The position numbers were made by a program, and so were the translations under genes. From assembly GCA_018883975.1 (NCBI GenBank), contig JAHLFD010000241.1:1-12991 (forward strand): a stretch of DNA of 12,991 bases, given 5' to 3'. Shown here in pieces: positions 12,730 to 12,991 of this stretch. The notes under the pieces were generated by a model that saw only the letters and a list, made by a program, of their open reading frames with translations, was not told the DNA's origin and did not search any database. The DNA is from Zhenhengia stercoravium (GTDB lineage Bacteria; Bacillota; Clostridia; Lachnospirales; Cellulosilyticaceae). The first letter of the stretch is position 1. Every line of letters starts with the position of its first letter.

Positions 12730-12991
12730 TTAAATTAAAACTATTCTATTTACAACTCGTTCTCCAAAATACTCATCATGTTCAACAAAAATAAGAGTAG
12801 GCTCATATTTTAAAATAGCCTCTTCCAGTTGCTCTCTAACAGTGCAGGATCCCTACTTACAAATCCGATACTGCTTTCCTTGTAACAGTAGAAATCTCCT
12901 GTGAAGTCTACTTAGACATTATTCCCTTTCATTTCACATCCCAAAGGCTACTTCCATACTCTCTTCACGAAGATTTTCACCAACCATCTTC
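12730..12991 (-). pseudogene. Decayed 3' end of an ABC-F-type ATPase gene (extends past window)
   Basis: Reverse-strand bases 12852 to 12730 read REQLEEAILKYEPTLIFVEHDEYF...NRIVLI then TAA. EPTLIFVEHD is the Walker-B-distal/H-loop segment of the second ATPase domain of ABC-F proteins (ribosome-protection and related factors). Upstream the frame hits TAG at 12853-12855. Other frames read GNNV-stop-VDFTGDFYCYKESSIGFVSRDPALL, where IGFVSRD resembles the ABC-F IGYFSQD region, and at the window edge KMVGENLREESMEVAFG. The signature motif (LSGGxxxR or similar) and Walker B proper are absent between these pieces, so frameshifts plus an internal deletion are needed. The identity is good for the last 40 codons and tentative for the rest. 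Confidence 0.6.

Overview
The window is AT-rich Gram-positive DNA with strong AGGAGG-type ribosome binding sites, consensus sigma-A promoters, U-tailed hairpin terminators and a clostridial-type ferritin-like spore coat protein. This points to a spore-forming anaerobe of the Clostridia, possibly Lachnospirales or a Cellulosilyticum-like genome. That placement rests on gene content and style; no rRNA is present.

Layout. At 1-140 is the end of a 4Fe-4S ferredoxin, sharing a bidirectional terminator with a reverse-strand S66 (LD-carboxypeptidase/MccF-like) peptidase (205-1242). Upstream of the peptidase, 1243-1467 looks like a decayed gene behind a good reverse-strand promoter. At 1691-2626 is a signal-peptide-bearing relative of methylthioadenosine/S-adenosylhomocysteine nucleosidase, with its own consensus promoter and terminator. 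At 2701-3647 is a reverse operon of two GNAT acetyltransferases. The stretch 3680-4870 differs in style and holds a hairpin-rich non-coding block, a maltose/galactoside-type O-acetyltransferase and the broken C-terminus of a serine recombinase. I read it as the scar of an integrated element.

The metabolic core is 4988-8530. A reverse operon kduI - kduD - discoidin-like protein is divergent from an AraC-type regulator. KduI and KduD convert 5-keto-4-deoxyuronate, the product of pectin or glycosaminoglycan lyases, to 2-keto-3-deoxygluconate. The third protein is cytoplasmic, has an N-terminal beta-rich half and a C-terminal F5/8C-like half, and has no function I can assign. Downstream are a di-iron-motif spore coat protein (8622-9080), an intracellular GH31 glycosidase (reverse, 9152-10687), a broken secreted/membrane protein gene (10813-11358) and a glycerate 2-kinase (reverse, 11371-12519). 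The KDG kinase, KDPG aldolase, lyases and transporters of the uronate pathway are absent here.

The right edge (12730-12991) is the decayed end of an ABC-F-type ATPase gene on the reverse strand. At least four separate loci in 13 kb (1243-1467, 4559-4831, 10813-11358, 12730-12991) carry frameshifts or in-frame stops, so the window mixes intact sugar-catabolic genes with considerable gene decay. I found no rRNA, tRNA or CRISPR array, and no complete new defence or mobile system.
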